A DNA stretch of 44,979 bases from positions 1-44,979 of IMG/VR virus record IMGVR_UViG_3300046501_000670, one strand, 5' to 3'. The position numbers and the translations under genes were made by a program. Origin of the DNA: a virus. Numbering within the stretch: the first letter of the stretch is position 1; each line of letters starts with the position of its first letter. The notes beneath the pieces were generated by a model. It made no database searches and was not told the origin of the DNA. It saw only the letters and a list, made by a program, of their open reading frames with translations. Below are positions 1 to 7,817 of this stretch, piece after piece.

Positions 1-1023
1 TCACTTCGTCGGGTCGACCTTGGCACCGCGCCTGGATCGGACGTACGCCTCTGTCATAACGACCGACGTGTGGCCCAGCTGACGCTGCGCCTGCCGGATA
101 TCGCCGCTCGAGTCCGCCTTGTCCGACGCTGCCTTCGCGCGCAGGTCGCGGAACTGGAACCGGAGCCCGGTATCCTCGCGGACCTTGTTGAACCGGCCCC
201 GCAGCTTCGCTGCCGTAAGGGGCCTCCCGTCCTCGTCCACAATCAGCCGCATCGCGCGCACCGCATGGTCCCGCTTGCGTTCAGCGATCCTGGCAAGCAG
301 GTCAGCCAGCTCGCCCGTCACCCCGATTCGCAGCTTCGCGCCAGTCTTCGCCTGCGTCAGCTCGAGCGATCCATCCCGGACATCCGTCTCCTGCATGCGC
401 AGGACATCGGCCGGCCGCTGGCCGGTCAGGTAGGCGAGATCCATGGCGTCGCGCAGCGGCCGGTCGGCCGCTTTCCAGAACGCCAGGTAGGTCGCGTCGT
501 CCACGTAAACGTCGCGGGCCTTCTCCTTGTTGCCCTTGATGCCGGCGCACGGGTTCGCCAGCGCGGTGTAGCCTGCATCTCGCGCGAAGTTCCAAAGGTG
601 GGACAGCAGTGCCTTCTCGCGATTGGCGCGCACGGGTGATCCGGCGCGGTGCGTCATGTACTGGCGGACGTGAACCGGGGTGATGGCGTCGAGCGGGCCT
701 GGCGGGTCGTCGAAGAAGTCGAGCAGCTGCTTCAGCTCGCGCGCGTTGCATGCCTGGGTCGCCGGCGACTTCGTCGGCATCACTACGGCACGGTAGCGGT
801 CGGCCACGTAGCGGAAGGTGATCACCTCGGCCAGCTTCTCGCGTGCGTAGCGGCTGCGCTCGTACTCAGCCCATTTCTGGACGGCGAGGCCGTAATCGGA
901 CCCGAGCGGCTCCTCGCGCCGTGGCTTGCCGCCGTGGTCGTAGTAGTAGTGAATCACGCCCGACGGCTTGCGGCGCGCCCGTAGGCGCGGCACGGCATCG
1001 GGTCTTGAGGGCCTTCGTCCCAT
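1..1023 (-). CDS. int: Tyrosine-recombinase integrase
   Basis: This 340-residue enzyme should integrate and excise the prophage by strand exchange at a tRNA-Leu site. An N-terminal arm/core-binding region (about 1-165) precedes the catalytic domain. Visible catalytic residues are R203 in TGQRPADVL, K226, R295 in RDLRAKAAS, H318 in QLGHTS and the nucleophile Y327 in TEAYVRS. The usual HxxR motif reads R292-D-L-R295, as it does in many phage integrases of this branch, to my knowledge. The gene ends exactly at the window edge and reads towards the presumed attL outside it. The ATG start lies one base beyond the stop of the DUF4224 gene, so the two are probably cotranscribed. The family assignment is firm; the target site is inferred from the tRNA fragment at the right end. 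Confidence 0.96.
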   Translation of the reverse strand: MGRRPSRPDAVPRLRARRKPSGVIHYYYDHGGKPRREEPLGSDYGLAVQKWAEYERSRYAREKLAEVITFRYVADRYRAVVMPTKSPATQACNARELKQLLDFFDDPPGPLDAITPVHVRQYMTHRAGSPVRANREKALLSHLWNFARDAGYTALANPCAGIKGNKEKARDVYVDDATYLAFWKAADRPLRDAMDLAYLTGQRPADVLRMQETDVRDGSLELTQAKTGAKLRIGVTGELADLLARIAERKRDHAVRAMRLIVDEDGRPLTAAKLRGRFNKVREDTGLRFQFRDLRAKAASDKADSSGDIRQAQRQLGHTSVVMTEAYVRSRRGAKVDPTK

Positions 1024-1024
1024 C

Positions 1025-1243
1025 CTATGCAGCCTTGTTCGGGGTCCAGATCGGGCGGGCCTGCGCGGCGCGCGCTGCCTCGCCGGCCACCGCCGCGTGG
1101 GTTACCACCGGCCACCCCTGGTTGTCGACATAGTGCCTGATCCCGTTCCGGCGGAGAAAGGCCAGCTGCGTCGCTCGGGTATGGGCGCGCGTCAGCTCGG
1201 CGATCTCCTCGCGGGACAGGCACAGCTTATCGTCAGCCGCCAT
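1025..1243 (-). CDS. DUF4224 small protein beside integrase
   Basis: This 72-residue protein contains the pattern LSREEIAELT...LRRNGIRHYVDNQGWPVV, typical of DUF4224 proteins, which often sit next to phage integrases. The ATG at 1243 is preceded by a strong AAGGAGGTG ribosome site, which decides the start over longer in-frame readings. It overlaps the end of the ASCH gene by 11 bases and ends one base before the integrase start. The position suggests a recombination directionality factor (excisionase). That is inference: the fold looks like a small helix-turn-helix and no function can be read directly. Confidence 0.85.
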   Translation of the reverse strand: MAADDKLCLSREEIAELTRAHTRATQLAFLRRNGIRHYVDNQGWPVVTHAAVAGEAARAAQARPIWTPNKAA

Positions 1244-1931
1244 GCGGCACCTCCTTCTCGATTCGTTTGAACTCCACGACCCAGACCCACGGGTTCGCGG
1301 CCCAGCTGCCGGCGCCGTTGATCGATTCCCACACGGCGGCGAACCCGTGCACGGACGCCGGCGCGACGACGCTCTTCCAGGGCGTCGGACCGCCCATGAA
1401 TTTCTGGACGCCCTCGTCCCATGCGCTCTGCTCGCTGACATCCTGCAACCGCTCCACGCGCACGGCGGTCACCTCCAGGGTGATCCGACTGGCCCAGCGG
1501 GGCATGTGGATGGGCGATCTGGTTCTGCCCACCCACTCCGCATCCCAGGGCGAATAGGCATCGTCGTTGACGAATCGGGCCGTGTCGTCGTGCGCGCGCG
1601 AGCCGCCGGCCGCGTAGGCGACCGTCAAACCGTTCTCGTGGGGTAGGGCCGACGATGGAGTCGCGTCCCAGCGGCGAGCCACCCGCCACGCCTCCTTCAC
1701 CCAGAGCCGGTCTCCGACCTGGCCGTAGGGGCAGCGAAAGCCCTTCGTCATCTCCAGGCTGCCGGCGATGTGGAACAGGCCACCATTGGAGAAGCTGCGT
1801 GCCTGGCTGAACCTCTCGTTGACCCCAGGCAGCCAGGGGATGTCTTTGACCACCCGCCGCGTCACCGTCTTGCGGCCCTCGAGGATGGCGCGCACCATCG
1901 TTGCACTGAATAGGATGGGGAGTTCACGCAT
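1233..1931 (-). CDS. ASCH/PUA-like phage protein
   Basis: A 232-residue protein beginning RELPILFSATMVRAILEGRKTVTRR, with CPYGQVGDRLWVKE and PIHMPRWASRITLEVT further on. This arrangement is common in a phage family related to ASCH domains, which are beta-barrel folds thought to bind RNA or modified nucleotides. The exact biochemical role is unknown. Its ATG at 1931 overlaps, on the opposite strand, the likely start codon of the membrane-protein gene at 1930, so both genes begin on the same GCATGG. The ribosome site is weak (GGAA). It belongs to the leftward operon, immediately upstream of DUF4224 and int. Confidence 0.8.
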   Translation of the reverse strand: MRELPILFSATMVRAILEGRKTVTRRVVKDIPWLPGVNERFSQARSFSNGGLFHIAGSLEMTKGFRCPYGQVGDRLWVKEAWRVARRWDATPSSALPHENGLTVAYAAGGSRAHDDTARFVNDDAYSPWDAEWVGRTRSPIHMPRWASRITLEVTAVRVERLQDVSEQSAWDEGVQKFMGGPTPWKSVVAPASVHGFAAVWESINGAGSWAANPWVWVVEFKRIEKEVPHGG

Positions 1932-2421
1932 GGGAAGTTCCGAATGGGCGGCTTGGGTGCAGGCCGTCGGCAGTGTTGTGGCGATCGTGGTCGCTACGTG
2001 GATCCCGGTCCATCAGGAGCGCCTGCAGCGCGCGTCGCGAAAAAAAAATCTCACGCACGCACTTAGGGCTTACGCACGAGTGGCGGAACGCGTGTCCGAG
2101 CGAGCCGTGAAGTCGCTCGACGGCTACGTGATTGGTTTCCGCGACACGGCGGCCGAACCGTTGACCGCGAGCGGTCCACTGGGCCTTGCTAACGACTTCC
2201 AGCTCTCCACTTTTCCTGTGCACGAACTCGGCGACTCCTACTTGATCGACTGCTACTTCGAGATAGCGGAGGCTTATCGGACTATCGACCGAGTGGCCGA
2301 CAGCGTCTTTGGCGACGTGCCGCTTGACGCCGACGAGCTGGAGGAGGCACGCGATGAACTTCGCGATTTGCACCATCGCCTCCTCATGACGAGGAGCACG
2401 CTGAGCATTGGTTTGGATTGA
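1930..2421 (+). CDS. Single-pass membrane protein, probable moron
   Basis: A 163-residue protein with an N-terminal hydrophobic segment (about 4-23, WAAWVQAVGSVVAIVVATWI) followed by a basic patch (RLQRASRKK) and a largely helical, acidic C-terminal domain. This gives a membrane-anchored protein with the bulk probably in the cytoplasm. Such W-VQAxGS anchors are frequent in small phage accessory proteins. The start at 1930 has GGATGGGGAG upstream. An in-frame start at 1768 would read through the ASCH gene and is less likely. It lies on the plus strand inside a leftward operon and has unusually A-rich stretches, such as a run of eight A at about 2041. That points to an independently expressed, acquired gene. 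Function is unknown; superinfection exclusion is a guess. Confidence 0.72.
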   Translation: MGSSEWAAWVQAVGSVVAIVVATWIPVHQERLQRASRKKNLTHALRAYARVAERVSERAVKSLDGYVIGFRDTAAEPLTASGPLGLANDFQLSTFPVHELGDSYLIDCYFEIAEAYRTIDRVADSVFGDVPLDADELEEARDELRDLHHRLLMTRSTLSIGLD

Positions 2422-2436
2422 CCTTGTCGGCACGGT

Positions 2437-3018
2437 CTAGAATTCCTTGTCCAGAGCGTTGCCCGGCAGCGGCGTGTCGAAGTGCAGGGCATTCTTCGCT
2501 TCCTGCTTGGCGCGGATCTTCGCCATGACCTCGGGCTGGTTGATGCGGTCCAGCTCGCGCTCGCCGTCGGCGTGCATGTCGAGGCCCGCGATCCAGCAAT
2601 ATCCGGCGAGGGTGACCATGACGCCGCCGACTTCCTGCGAAGGCTCGCCTGCAGGGCGACCGAAGACGTAGTCCACCAGCGTGGCCACGCGTACGCGGTC
2701 GTAACCCTTCGACTGGAGCAGTTCGAGCACTTCCTCGAGCAGGCGATCGCCGCGCTCGGTCATGTTGCTGTAGAGCGACGGCAGGAAGCACTGATCCATC
2801 CAGGTCGACACGCGAGCCTGGAAGGTCTCGGCCTGCTCCCGCTCCTCGGCCAGCGAGTAGAGCAGAGCGTCCATGAGTTCCTCGCGGTGGTGCTGGCGCC
2901 ACCGTGCCGGCGTCAGGTCGGTCCGATCGACGGTGGTGCCGTACTTGGCCAGGCCAAGCTGCTCGCGCTGGCGGAACAGGTCGAAGAGGGCGGTCAGGGT
3001 CGCGCTGTCGGTGCTCAT
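2437..3018 (-). CDS. MazG-like nucleotide pyrophosphohydrolase
   Basis: A 193-residue protein with two recognisable parts. The N-terminal stretch (about 5-75) has LGLAKYGTTVDRTDL followed by QHHREELMDALLY, as in phage DUF5664/dNTP-hydrolase-like helices. The C-terminal part (about 85-193) has LLEEVLELLQSKGYDRV and QEVGGVMVTLAGY, which match all-alpha NTP pyrophosphatases of the MazG group. Those enzymes cleave nucleoside triphosphates to monophosphates with Mg2+ bound by Glu/Asp residues. A role in adjusting nucleotide pools during infection is inferred. Its ATG overlaps the stop of the 336-residue gene upstream (ATGA), indicating translational coupling. Confidence 0.8.
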   Translation of the reverse strand: MSTDSATLTALFDLFRQREQLGLAKYGTTVDRTDLTPARWRQHHREELMDALLYSLAEEREQAETFQARVSTWMDQCFLPSLYSNMTERGDRLLEEVLELLQSKGYDRVRVATLVDYVFGRPAGEPSQEVGGVMVTLAGYCWIAGLDMHADGERELDRINQPEVMAKIRAKQEAKNALHFDTPLPGNALDKEF

Positions 3019-4025
3019 GCCTCACCCGCCTTCGCCGGAGCTGGCGCGGGCGCGGGCGCGGCGGCGAGCTTCACGTAGACGTCCTGCGGCTTGTAACCGC
3101 CGGGGGTGACGAACAACGTTTCCGATTGCTTGCCTCCCTCCATGAGCCGCGCGAGCGCGGGTAGCTCGATGAAGCCAATCTTGTGCCACCCATCCTGCAC
3201 GCCCACGGGGCGCGGCTGGTCACGGCAAATACCAAACCCCTTCGCGCCGAGCTGTTGAAGGAGAAAGATGCCGATCTCTGTGTATTTGGGATCACTCAGA
3301 CGAGGCACCGTGGCGGCTTCGAACGCGGCCTTGCCGAAGACCTTGGCAATGGCATCGACGGGAAAGTGGTGGCCGTTCCACGGGCCAGGCCACTTCGGCT
3401 CCACCGCCTCCCCAGCCTGCTCGACCGTGGGGGCGGCGTTCGATAGCGCGTGCAGTACGGCGGTGTATGCCATCGACATGATGACGCCCGGAGCCGAGCG
3501 GCGGTTCATGTGCTCCCACACCGCGCGCGCGACCTCGTGATGCTGGTCCGGCGCGGACGCGTGCAGATCAGAGTCGCGACGCTCGGGCGTCACTGGGGGG
3601 CGCGGATGGGCGAGAGCGGCAGACGGGCCCGCGCCGCAAGCCTTGATGAAAAGGATGCAGTCGGATTCGGTATCGAAGCCGACAGTCACGTAAGCCTGGT
3701 TCGGGTGCCGGCGATCAATGGAGGTCGGGGTCGGTACGCTCACCCTATCTACATGCTGCGCAGGCTCGGCGCTCGGCGGGGTTTCTTCGTCGAGCACCAG
3801 CTCGGCGTACTCGTGGAAGTGCTCTCGCAGGTCCTTGGTATGCGCCGCCTTGCCATGCATCCAGGGCTCGACATGCGCGACGGCATGCACCTTGATGTCG
3901 CGTTCGGCGCCGTAGCGGTCCCACACGGCGTTGAAGTTCCGCGCGACGGCCTCGGCGACCGCTTTCGACGGCATCGCGACGAGATCGTCGGGACCGGCGA
4001 TGTAAAGACTCCAGAGTTCATTCAT
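3015..4025 (-). CDS. Phage protein of unknown function, 336 aa
   Basis: I do not recognise this protein. The N-terminal segment (MNELWSLYIAGPDDLVAMPS..) looks like a short folded module found in other phage hypothetical proteins. The middle, around 100-135, is polar and proline-rich. The C-terminal part ends in an Ala-Pro repeat tract (APAPAPAPAKAGEA) that looks disordered. There are no transmembrane segments and no obvious catalytic motif. It is the first minus-strand gene left of the plus-strand insert at 4100-4327. The four-base overlap with the MazG-like gene suggests a shared message. The sequence resembles composite early phage proteins made of small modules. Confidence 0.7.
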   Translation of the reverse strand: MNELWSLYIAGPDDLVAMPSKAVAEAVARNFNAVWDRYGAERDIKVHAVAHVEPWMHGKAAHTKDLREHFHEYAELVLDEETPPSAEPAQHVDRVSVPTPTSIDRRHPNQAYVTVGFDTESDCILFIKACGAGPSAALAHPRPPVTPERRDSDLHASAPDQHHEVARAVWEHMNRRSAPGVIMSMAYTAVLHALSNAAPTVEQAGEAVEPKWPGPWNGHHFPVDAIAKVFGKAAFEAATVPRLSDPKYTEIGIFLLQQLGAKGFGICRDQPRPVGVQDGWHKIGFIELPALARLMEGGKQSETLFVTPGGYKPQDVYVKLAAAPAPAPAPAKAGEA

Positions 4026-4099
4026 GTTGAAACTTTCCCATCTTGTGATGCCCTACCGACGAGAGCTAGGCTCAACCCAGTCCAATCGAGGTTAAGGAA

Positions 4100-4327
4100 A
4101 TGGCCGAATCGAAAGTAGGTGGAACCACCGTCAGCACGGTCGAAGCTAGAACGCTGCCAGACATTCATGTGTGGCGCTCGCAGGCTTGGATAAGGTCGCC
4201 TGGCGCAACGTTTCCGTCCGCAGGGCCGATTTCGGATACGTGCGCGACAAGAGAGGAGGCTGCCGCGCAAGCACTCTCGCGCGGTGTTGCCGCCGTTGAA
4301 TCTCAGCAGGTGACGTCTCTCATCTGA
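4100..4327 (+). CDS. Small unknown protein, reverse-oriented insert
   Basis: A 75-residue protein that I do not recognise. It starts at ATG 4100 after GAGGTTAAGGAA, a convincing ribosome site, and it is the only well-supported reading frame in the 336-base space between the minus-strand genes ending at 4363 and starting at 4025. It has no transmembrane segment; the C-terminal half (TCATREEAAAQALSRGVAAVES) predicts a helix. A weak possible promoter lies upstream (TTGTGA, 18 bases, TAGGCT). Its orientation opposite to the surrounding operon suggests independent expression, possibly in the lysogen. Small isolated genes like this are often accessory proteins acting on host defence, but nothing in the sequence proves it. 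Confidence 0.5.
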   Translation: MAESKVGGTTVSTVEARTLPDIHVWRSQAWIRSPGATFPSAGPISDTCATREEAAAQALSRGVAAVESQQVTSLI

Positions 4328-4362
4328 AAGCCGCGCCTCGCGCTGGGTGATTCGCTTCGTGG

Positions 4363-4638
4363 TCATGCGGCGTACCCCAGGCGGCGTTGAGCATTCACCA
4401 CGCAGTCCATGTCGGGACACGGGCAGTCGGCGTAGAAATGGCGGCTGGCGTAGCCCGGGTGGTTGAGGCAGTCGCTCGCCTTGCCTGTCGAGACCTCGGC
4501 CTCGTCGGCCGGACGCTTCTTGCCGATGCCGCGTTCCCAGCGCGCCTTGTGCGCGCGCATCTCCTCGGCCTGCGCCTCGGTGCCCTCGAACAGGAAGGCG
4601 CCGTAACCTCTGACGTAAATGGTCCAGTGCGTGGTCAT
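4363..4638 (-). CDS. Small phage protein with Cys-rich C-terminus
   Basis: A 91-residue protein with the N-terminal module HWTIYVRGYGAFLFEGTEAQAEEMRAHKARWERG, a short beta-beta-helix seen in many early phage proteins, and a C-terminal segment with cysteines at DCLNHPG, DCPCPDMDC that could bind a metal. Function is unknown. The ATG overlaps the stop of the helicase-methyltransferase gene (ATGA at 4638-4635), so it is translated from the same message immediately after that protein. Confidence 0.72.
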   Translation of the reverse strand: MTTHWTIYVRGYGAFLFEGTEAQAEEMRAHKARWERGIGKKRPADEAEVSTGKASDCLNHPGYASRHFYADCPCPDMDCVVNAQRRLGYAA

Positions 4639-7145
4639 GCGGCCTCCTGCGCCGGCGGAAGGGTGTCGAACAGGGACGGCATGGAGATCTCGGCCTCAGC
4701 GGCCTGGAGGTGCTTGATGCCGTCGAAGAAATAGGGCGTGCTCAGTTCCACGGCGCGGCCGCGGCGTCCGGCGCGGATGGCGCGCAGCGGCACCGTGAAC
4801 AGCCCGCCGAACGGATCGAAGACCAGCTCACCGCGGTTGCTGAAGCGCTCGATCAAGCGATCGACGATGTCGAACTGCAGCGGGCAGATATGGTTTTCGA
4901 GGCCGCGGCGGGTCTGCTCACCGTTCAACGTCAGCATGCGGTTGACGTCGTGCCACACGTCCGGGTGGTGGCTGCCCGGAGCGAGGGACATGAAGGTCGA
5001 CGGCAGGGCGCCGCGCGCCTCCAGAGCCTCGCCGATGCGGACGTGGGACTCGTAGTCGTAGAGGTTCGCCAGGCTGTACTGGGTGAACAGCTTCGCCAGC
5101 TTGTCCGGGCCCAGGGCGGCCAGCTCGTCCACCGTCGGCATGCGCTGGCCAGACGACCGCCAGAAGGCGTGCGCGTCGACCTGCCAGTGGGCGCGCGTGT
5201 AGGAGGCCTTGTCCTTGCGCACAGGTTGGTCCGCGTACCCCTTCGTCCGGTCGGTCTGCGGCTTGTGCAGGAGCACGATGTACTCCGGGCTGCCGACGCC
5301 CATCTTTGTGCCGTCCTTGCACTGCTCCGACCAGCCGAGCCGGTAGGTCTGGTTGTTCTCGCGCACCACGTCCGTCACGACCGTGATCAGGCCCATGTAG
5401 TCGAAGCCATGGGACCGGTAGTGGAAGATCGCTTCGGCGTGGAAGGGGCTGACAGTGGGGACGCCGGCACCGGTGACGGCGCCAAACTCAATACGGTCCT
5501 TGACGTGGATCGCGGCGACGCGGCCAGGCTTCAGGATCCGCAGCAGCTCCTTGGACAGGAAGTCCATCTGCGCCCAGAAATGCGCGTTGTCGTCGGTGTG
5601 CCCGAAATCGTTGTAGCTCGGGCTGTACTCGTAGTGGTTGGCGAACGGGATCGACGTAACCACAAGGTCGACCGAGTTGTCGGCCATGGTGCGCGTCTCG
5701 GCGACGCAGTCGTTGTTCGCCACCACCCAATCGCGGCCGCTGACCTCGATGCGCTCGACGCCGATGGAGCGCGACAGCACGTCAGCCATCGCCGCGTGGC
5801 TCAGACCGTATTCCCGGATGATCTCGCTCATTTTCCCCACCATGATGTCGTGTCGGGTCCACTTCGCCTGCAGCGTGGCGAGCACTTCGCGCTCGCTCTC
5901 GGCGTAGACGATCCAGATCTCGACCGGGTGGCGCTGCTGGAACCGCTGGATGCGGTGAATGGACTGAATAAAGTCGTTGAACTTGAAGCCGATGCCGGCG
6001 TACACGGCCTTGTGGCAGTGCCGCTGGAAGTTGCAGCCGCTTCCCATCAGGACGGGCTTGCCGGACAACCGGGCGATCTCGCCCTCGCTGAAGCCGATGA
6101 CAGCGGCCTCTCGGTCGTCCAGATCTTGCTCGCCGTAAACGCTGACCACGCCGGGCACGGCCGAGGCGATCGCGTGGCGCTCCGCTTCGAGGTCGTGCCA
6201 GATCAGGAAGTGATCGTCGGCGTTGTCCGCGAGGATCCGGCTCACCGCCGCGACGCGGGCCGGCAGGGTGTCGCGCTTCTCCCGCGCCGCGTCGCGAAGA
6301 CCCATCGCCGCGTCACGGAAGAGGTTGCCCTGGCCATCCCGATCAGCCTCGGCGCTCCCGTGATCGACGGGCACCTCGACGTAGTGGATCGTCAGCGGCG
6401 GCAGGTCGTAGCCTTCGTCGCTGAAGCCCAGGTCCGATGGCCGCTGCAGGAACAACGCCCACGAGGCGACCCATAGCCAGAACTCACGCTCCTTATGCGG
6501 GTACAGCGTCAGGTTGTTCGCCTTCGTGCTGTCGCGCTTGAACCAGCGCGTCAGGGCCTGGCCCGTGTCCATCACGCCGAGGAAGCCGGCGTAGTGGATC
6601 AGCTCCTTGTAGCGGTTCGGCGAGGGCGTGGCTGTGGCGACGAAGCGGAAGCGCACGGCCTCGAACAGCGAGAGGAACGCCTGGTAGGTCTTCGAGCCGA
6701 AGCTGCGCAGCACGGAAGCCTCGTCCAGGCTGGCGACCGCGAACACGTTCGGGTCCAGCTTGCCGTCCCGCACGCTCTCGTAGTTGGTCAGGTGGACGCC
6801 GGTGAAGTCGAGGTCGACCTCGGCCGTGGTACGGATGAACCGCGTCTCGATGCCCAGCATGGCGGCGTCGCGACGGAACTCCTGGCGCACGCCAAGCGGC
6901 ACCACGATCAGCCCGGCGCCGCTGGCGTGGGCCATGGCCAGCCGGACGACCTCCAGCTGCTGCACGCTCTTGCCCAAGCCGAAGGCCTCGAACAGCGCGC
7001 GGCGGCCGCCGGCGCATGCCCAGCGCACGGCGGCGCGCTGGTGAGGCAGCAGGATCGGGTGCACGTCCTCGTCGGCGACGTCGAAGCCGGCCGAGGGCGC
7101 CATACGGACCTTGCGCTCGAGGAAATCGCGATATGGGTCGGTCAT
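4635..7145 (-). CDS. SF2 helicase-DNA methyltransferase fusion
   Basis: An 836-residue fusion. Residues 1-430 are a superfamily 2 (SNF2-like) helicase: LLPHQ at 32-36, Walker A GLGKS at 56-60, DEAS at 141-144, TATPSPN at 171-177, and motif VI SIHRIQRFQQ at 395-404. Residues 465-836 are an amino-methyltransferase. They carry the target-site motif TSIPFANHYEY at 497-507 and the SAM-binding motif FDPFGGLFTVP at 776-786, placed last, which is a permuted order. Motif IV reads SIPF rather than the classical (S/D/N)PP(Y/F/W), so base specificity or activity may be altered. The start at 7145 overlaps the previous stop (ATGA). The frame is open upstream to 7652, but that stretch is covered by two better genes. 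By analogy with P1 DarB, which also joins a helicase and a methylase, protection from restriction is plausible. A replication role is the alternative. Confidence 0.87.
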   Translation of the reverse strand: MTDPYRDFLERKVRMAPSAGFDVADEDVHPILLPHQRAAVRWACAGGRRALFEAFGLGKSVQQLEVVRLAMAHASGAGLIVVPLGVRQEFRRDAAMLGIETRFIRTTAEVDLDFTGVHLTNYESVRDGKLDPNVFAVASLDEASVLRSFGSKTYQAFLSLFEAVRFRFVATATPSPNRYKELIHYAGFLGVMDTGQALTRWFKRDSTKANNLTLYPHKEREFWLWVASWALFLQRPSDLGFSDEGYDLPPLTIHYVEVPVDHGSAEADRDGQGNLFRDAAMGLRDAAREKRDTLPARVAAVSRILADNADDHFLIWHDLEAERHAIASAVPGVVSVYGEQDLDDREAAVIGFSEGEIARLSGKPVLMGSGCNFQRHCHKAVYAGIGFKFNDFIQSIHRIQRFQQRHPVEIWIVYAESEREVLATLQAKWTRHDIMVGKMSEIIREYGLSHAAMADVLSRSIGVERIEVSGRDWVVANNDCVAETRTMADNSVDLVVTSIPFANHYEYSPSYNDFGHTDDNAHFWAQMDFLSKELLRILKPGRVAAIHVKDRIEFGAVTGAGVPTVSPFHAEAIFHYRSHGFDYMGLITVVTDVVRENNQTYRLGWSEQCKDGTKMGVGSPEYIVLLHKPQTDRTKGYADQPVRKDKASYTRAHWQVDAHAFWRSSGQRMPTVDELAALGPDKLAKLFTQYSLANLYDYESHVRIGEALEARGALPSTFMSLAPGSHHPDVWHDVNRMLTLNGEQTRRGLENHICPLQFDIVDRLIERFSNRGELVFDPFGGLFTVPLRAIRAGRRGRAVELSTPYFFDGIKHLQAAEAEISMPSLFDTLPPAQEAA

Positions 7146-7351
7146 GCTGCTTCCTTTGCGGCGCTCGCCGGCAAGTCCGGGTAATAGCCCCACTCGTGCT
7201 TCATCTCGCTGAAGCACGGGCTCGGGAGGCCAACGGTGTTTTTGCGGGCGTAGCGGCAGAGGCGGCCGTCGCGCCAGAACTCGCGGCGGCCGGTCTCGGC
7301 GACGTCGTACACGCCGTCGGGCCAGAAGTCGGTCTGCAGCTCGGCGGTCAT
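7142..7351 (-). CDS. Small early phage protein, 69 aa
   Basis: A 69-residue protein (starts MTAELQTDFWPDGVYDV) rich in aromatic and basic residues, including GRREFWRDGRLCRY. I do not recognise a family. The ATG at 7351 overlaps the stop of the zinc-finger gene and its own stop overlaps the helicase-methyltransferase start, so it sits inside a chain of three translationally coupled genes. A helper role for the methyltransferase is possible from position only. The longer in-frame reading to 7633 runs through the zinc-finger gene and has atypical composition. Confidence 0.65.
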   Translation of the reverse strand: MTAELQTDFWPDGVYDVAETGRREFWRDGRLCRYARKNTVGLPSPCFSEMKHEWGYYPDLPASAAKEAA

Positions 7352-7815
7352 GCCACCAGCTCTCGGCAGAGATCCCGGGCGCGCAGGCAGGTATCGACCT
7401 CGAACAGGCCCCAGTGGCAGGCCTCGACGTCGATGCCGAGCTGCTTCGCGAGCCAGGCGTAAGCCTTCGACCGGTCCATGCGTCCGGACTTCCAGAGGCG
7501 TTCGAACACTGGCTTGCAGCTGGTCCGGACCTTGCGCAGCTCGTCGTCGGCGATCGTGCCCAGCGGGATGGCGGTGAAGGGGTGCATGCCGCAGCGCGCC
7601 TCGCACTCGGTGCAGACGTACATCCACGGCCATTCACCGTAGACGCGGCCATACACCTCTACGTGGTGCAGGATCTCGACCGGCGCGCCGTCATAGCGGC
7701 ATACGGTCGGCGCCGGCAGATGGGGCTCCGGCACTCGAGCCGTGGCCTTGCGGCTCGGGTTCCAGGGCGACTTGCCGTTCTGCTCGGTCAGGTCGAACTC
7801 GGCGGAGCGGTCCAT
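7348..7815 (-). CDS. DUF3268-type zinc-finger protein
   Basis: A 155-residue protein matching the DUF3268 zinc-finger pattern: a first half-knuckle CRYDGAPVEI, then YGRVYG, CTECEARCGMH, PLGTIADDELR, and the C-terminal block KAYAWLAKQLGID..CHWGLFEVDTC. The family is common in phage and plasmid early regions and is presumed to bind nucleic acid through zinc; no activity is established that I know of. The first pair of metal ligands is imperfect here (C-R-Y-D instead of CxxC). ATG 7815 is chosen because it fits the family N-terminus and follows the YqaJ gene stop by two bases. Confidence 0.8.
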   Translation of the reverse strand: MDRSAEFDLTEQNGKSPWNPSRKATARVPEPHLPAPTVCRYDGAPVEILHHVEVYGRVYGEWPWMYVCTECEARCGMHPFTAIPLGTIADDELRKVRTSCKPVFERLWKSGRMDRSKAYAWLAKQLGIDVEACHWGLFEVDTCLRARDLCRELVA

Positions 7816-7817
7816 GG

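Noticed and set aside
4710-6476. A 588-aa plus-strand open frame
   Set aside because: It is antisense to the helicase-methyltransferase; composition (Ala/Val/Arg/His-rich repeats) is typical of the complement of a GC-rich gene.
7146-7652. N-terminal extension of the helicase-methyltransferase to 7652
   Set aside because: The added part is Arg/Ser/Pro-rich, lies over two better genes in other frames, and the ATGA overlap at 7145 gives a convincing start.
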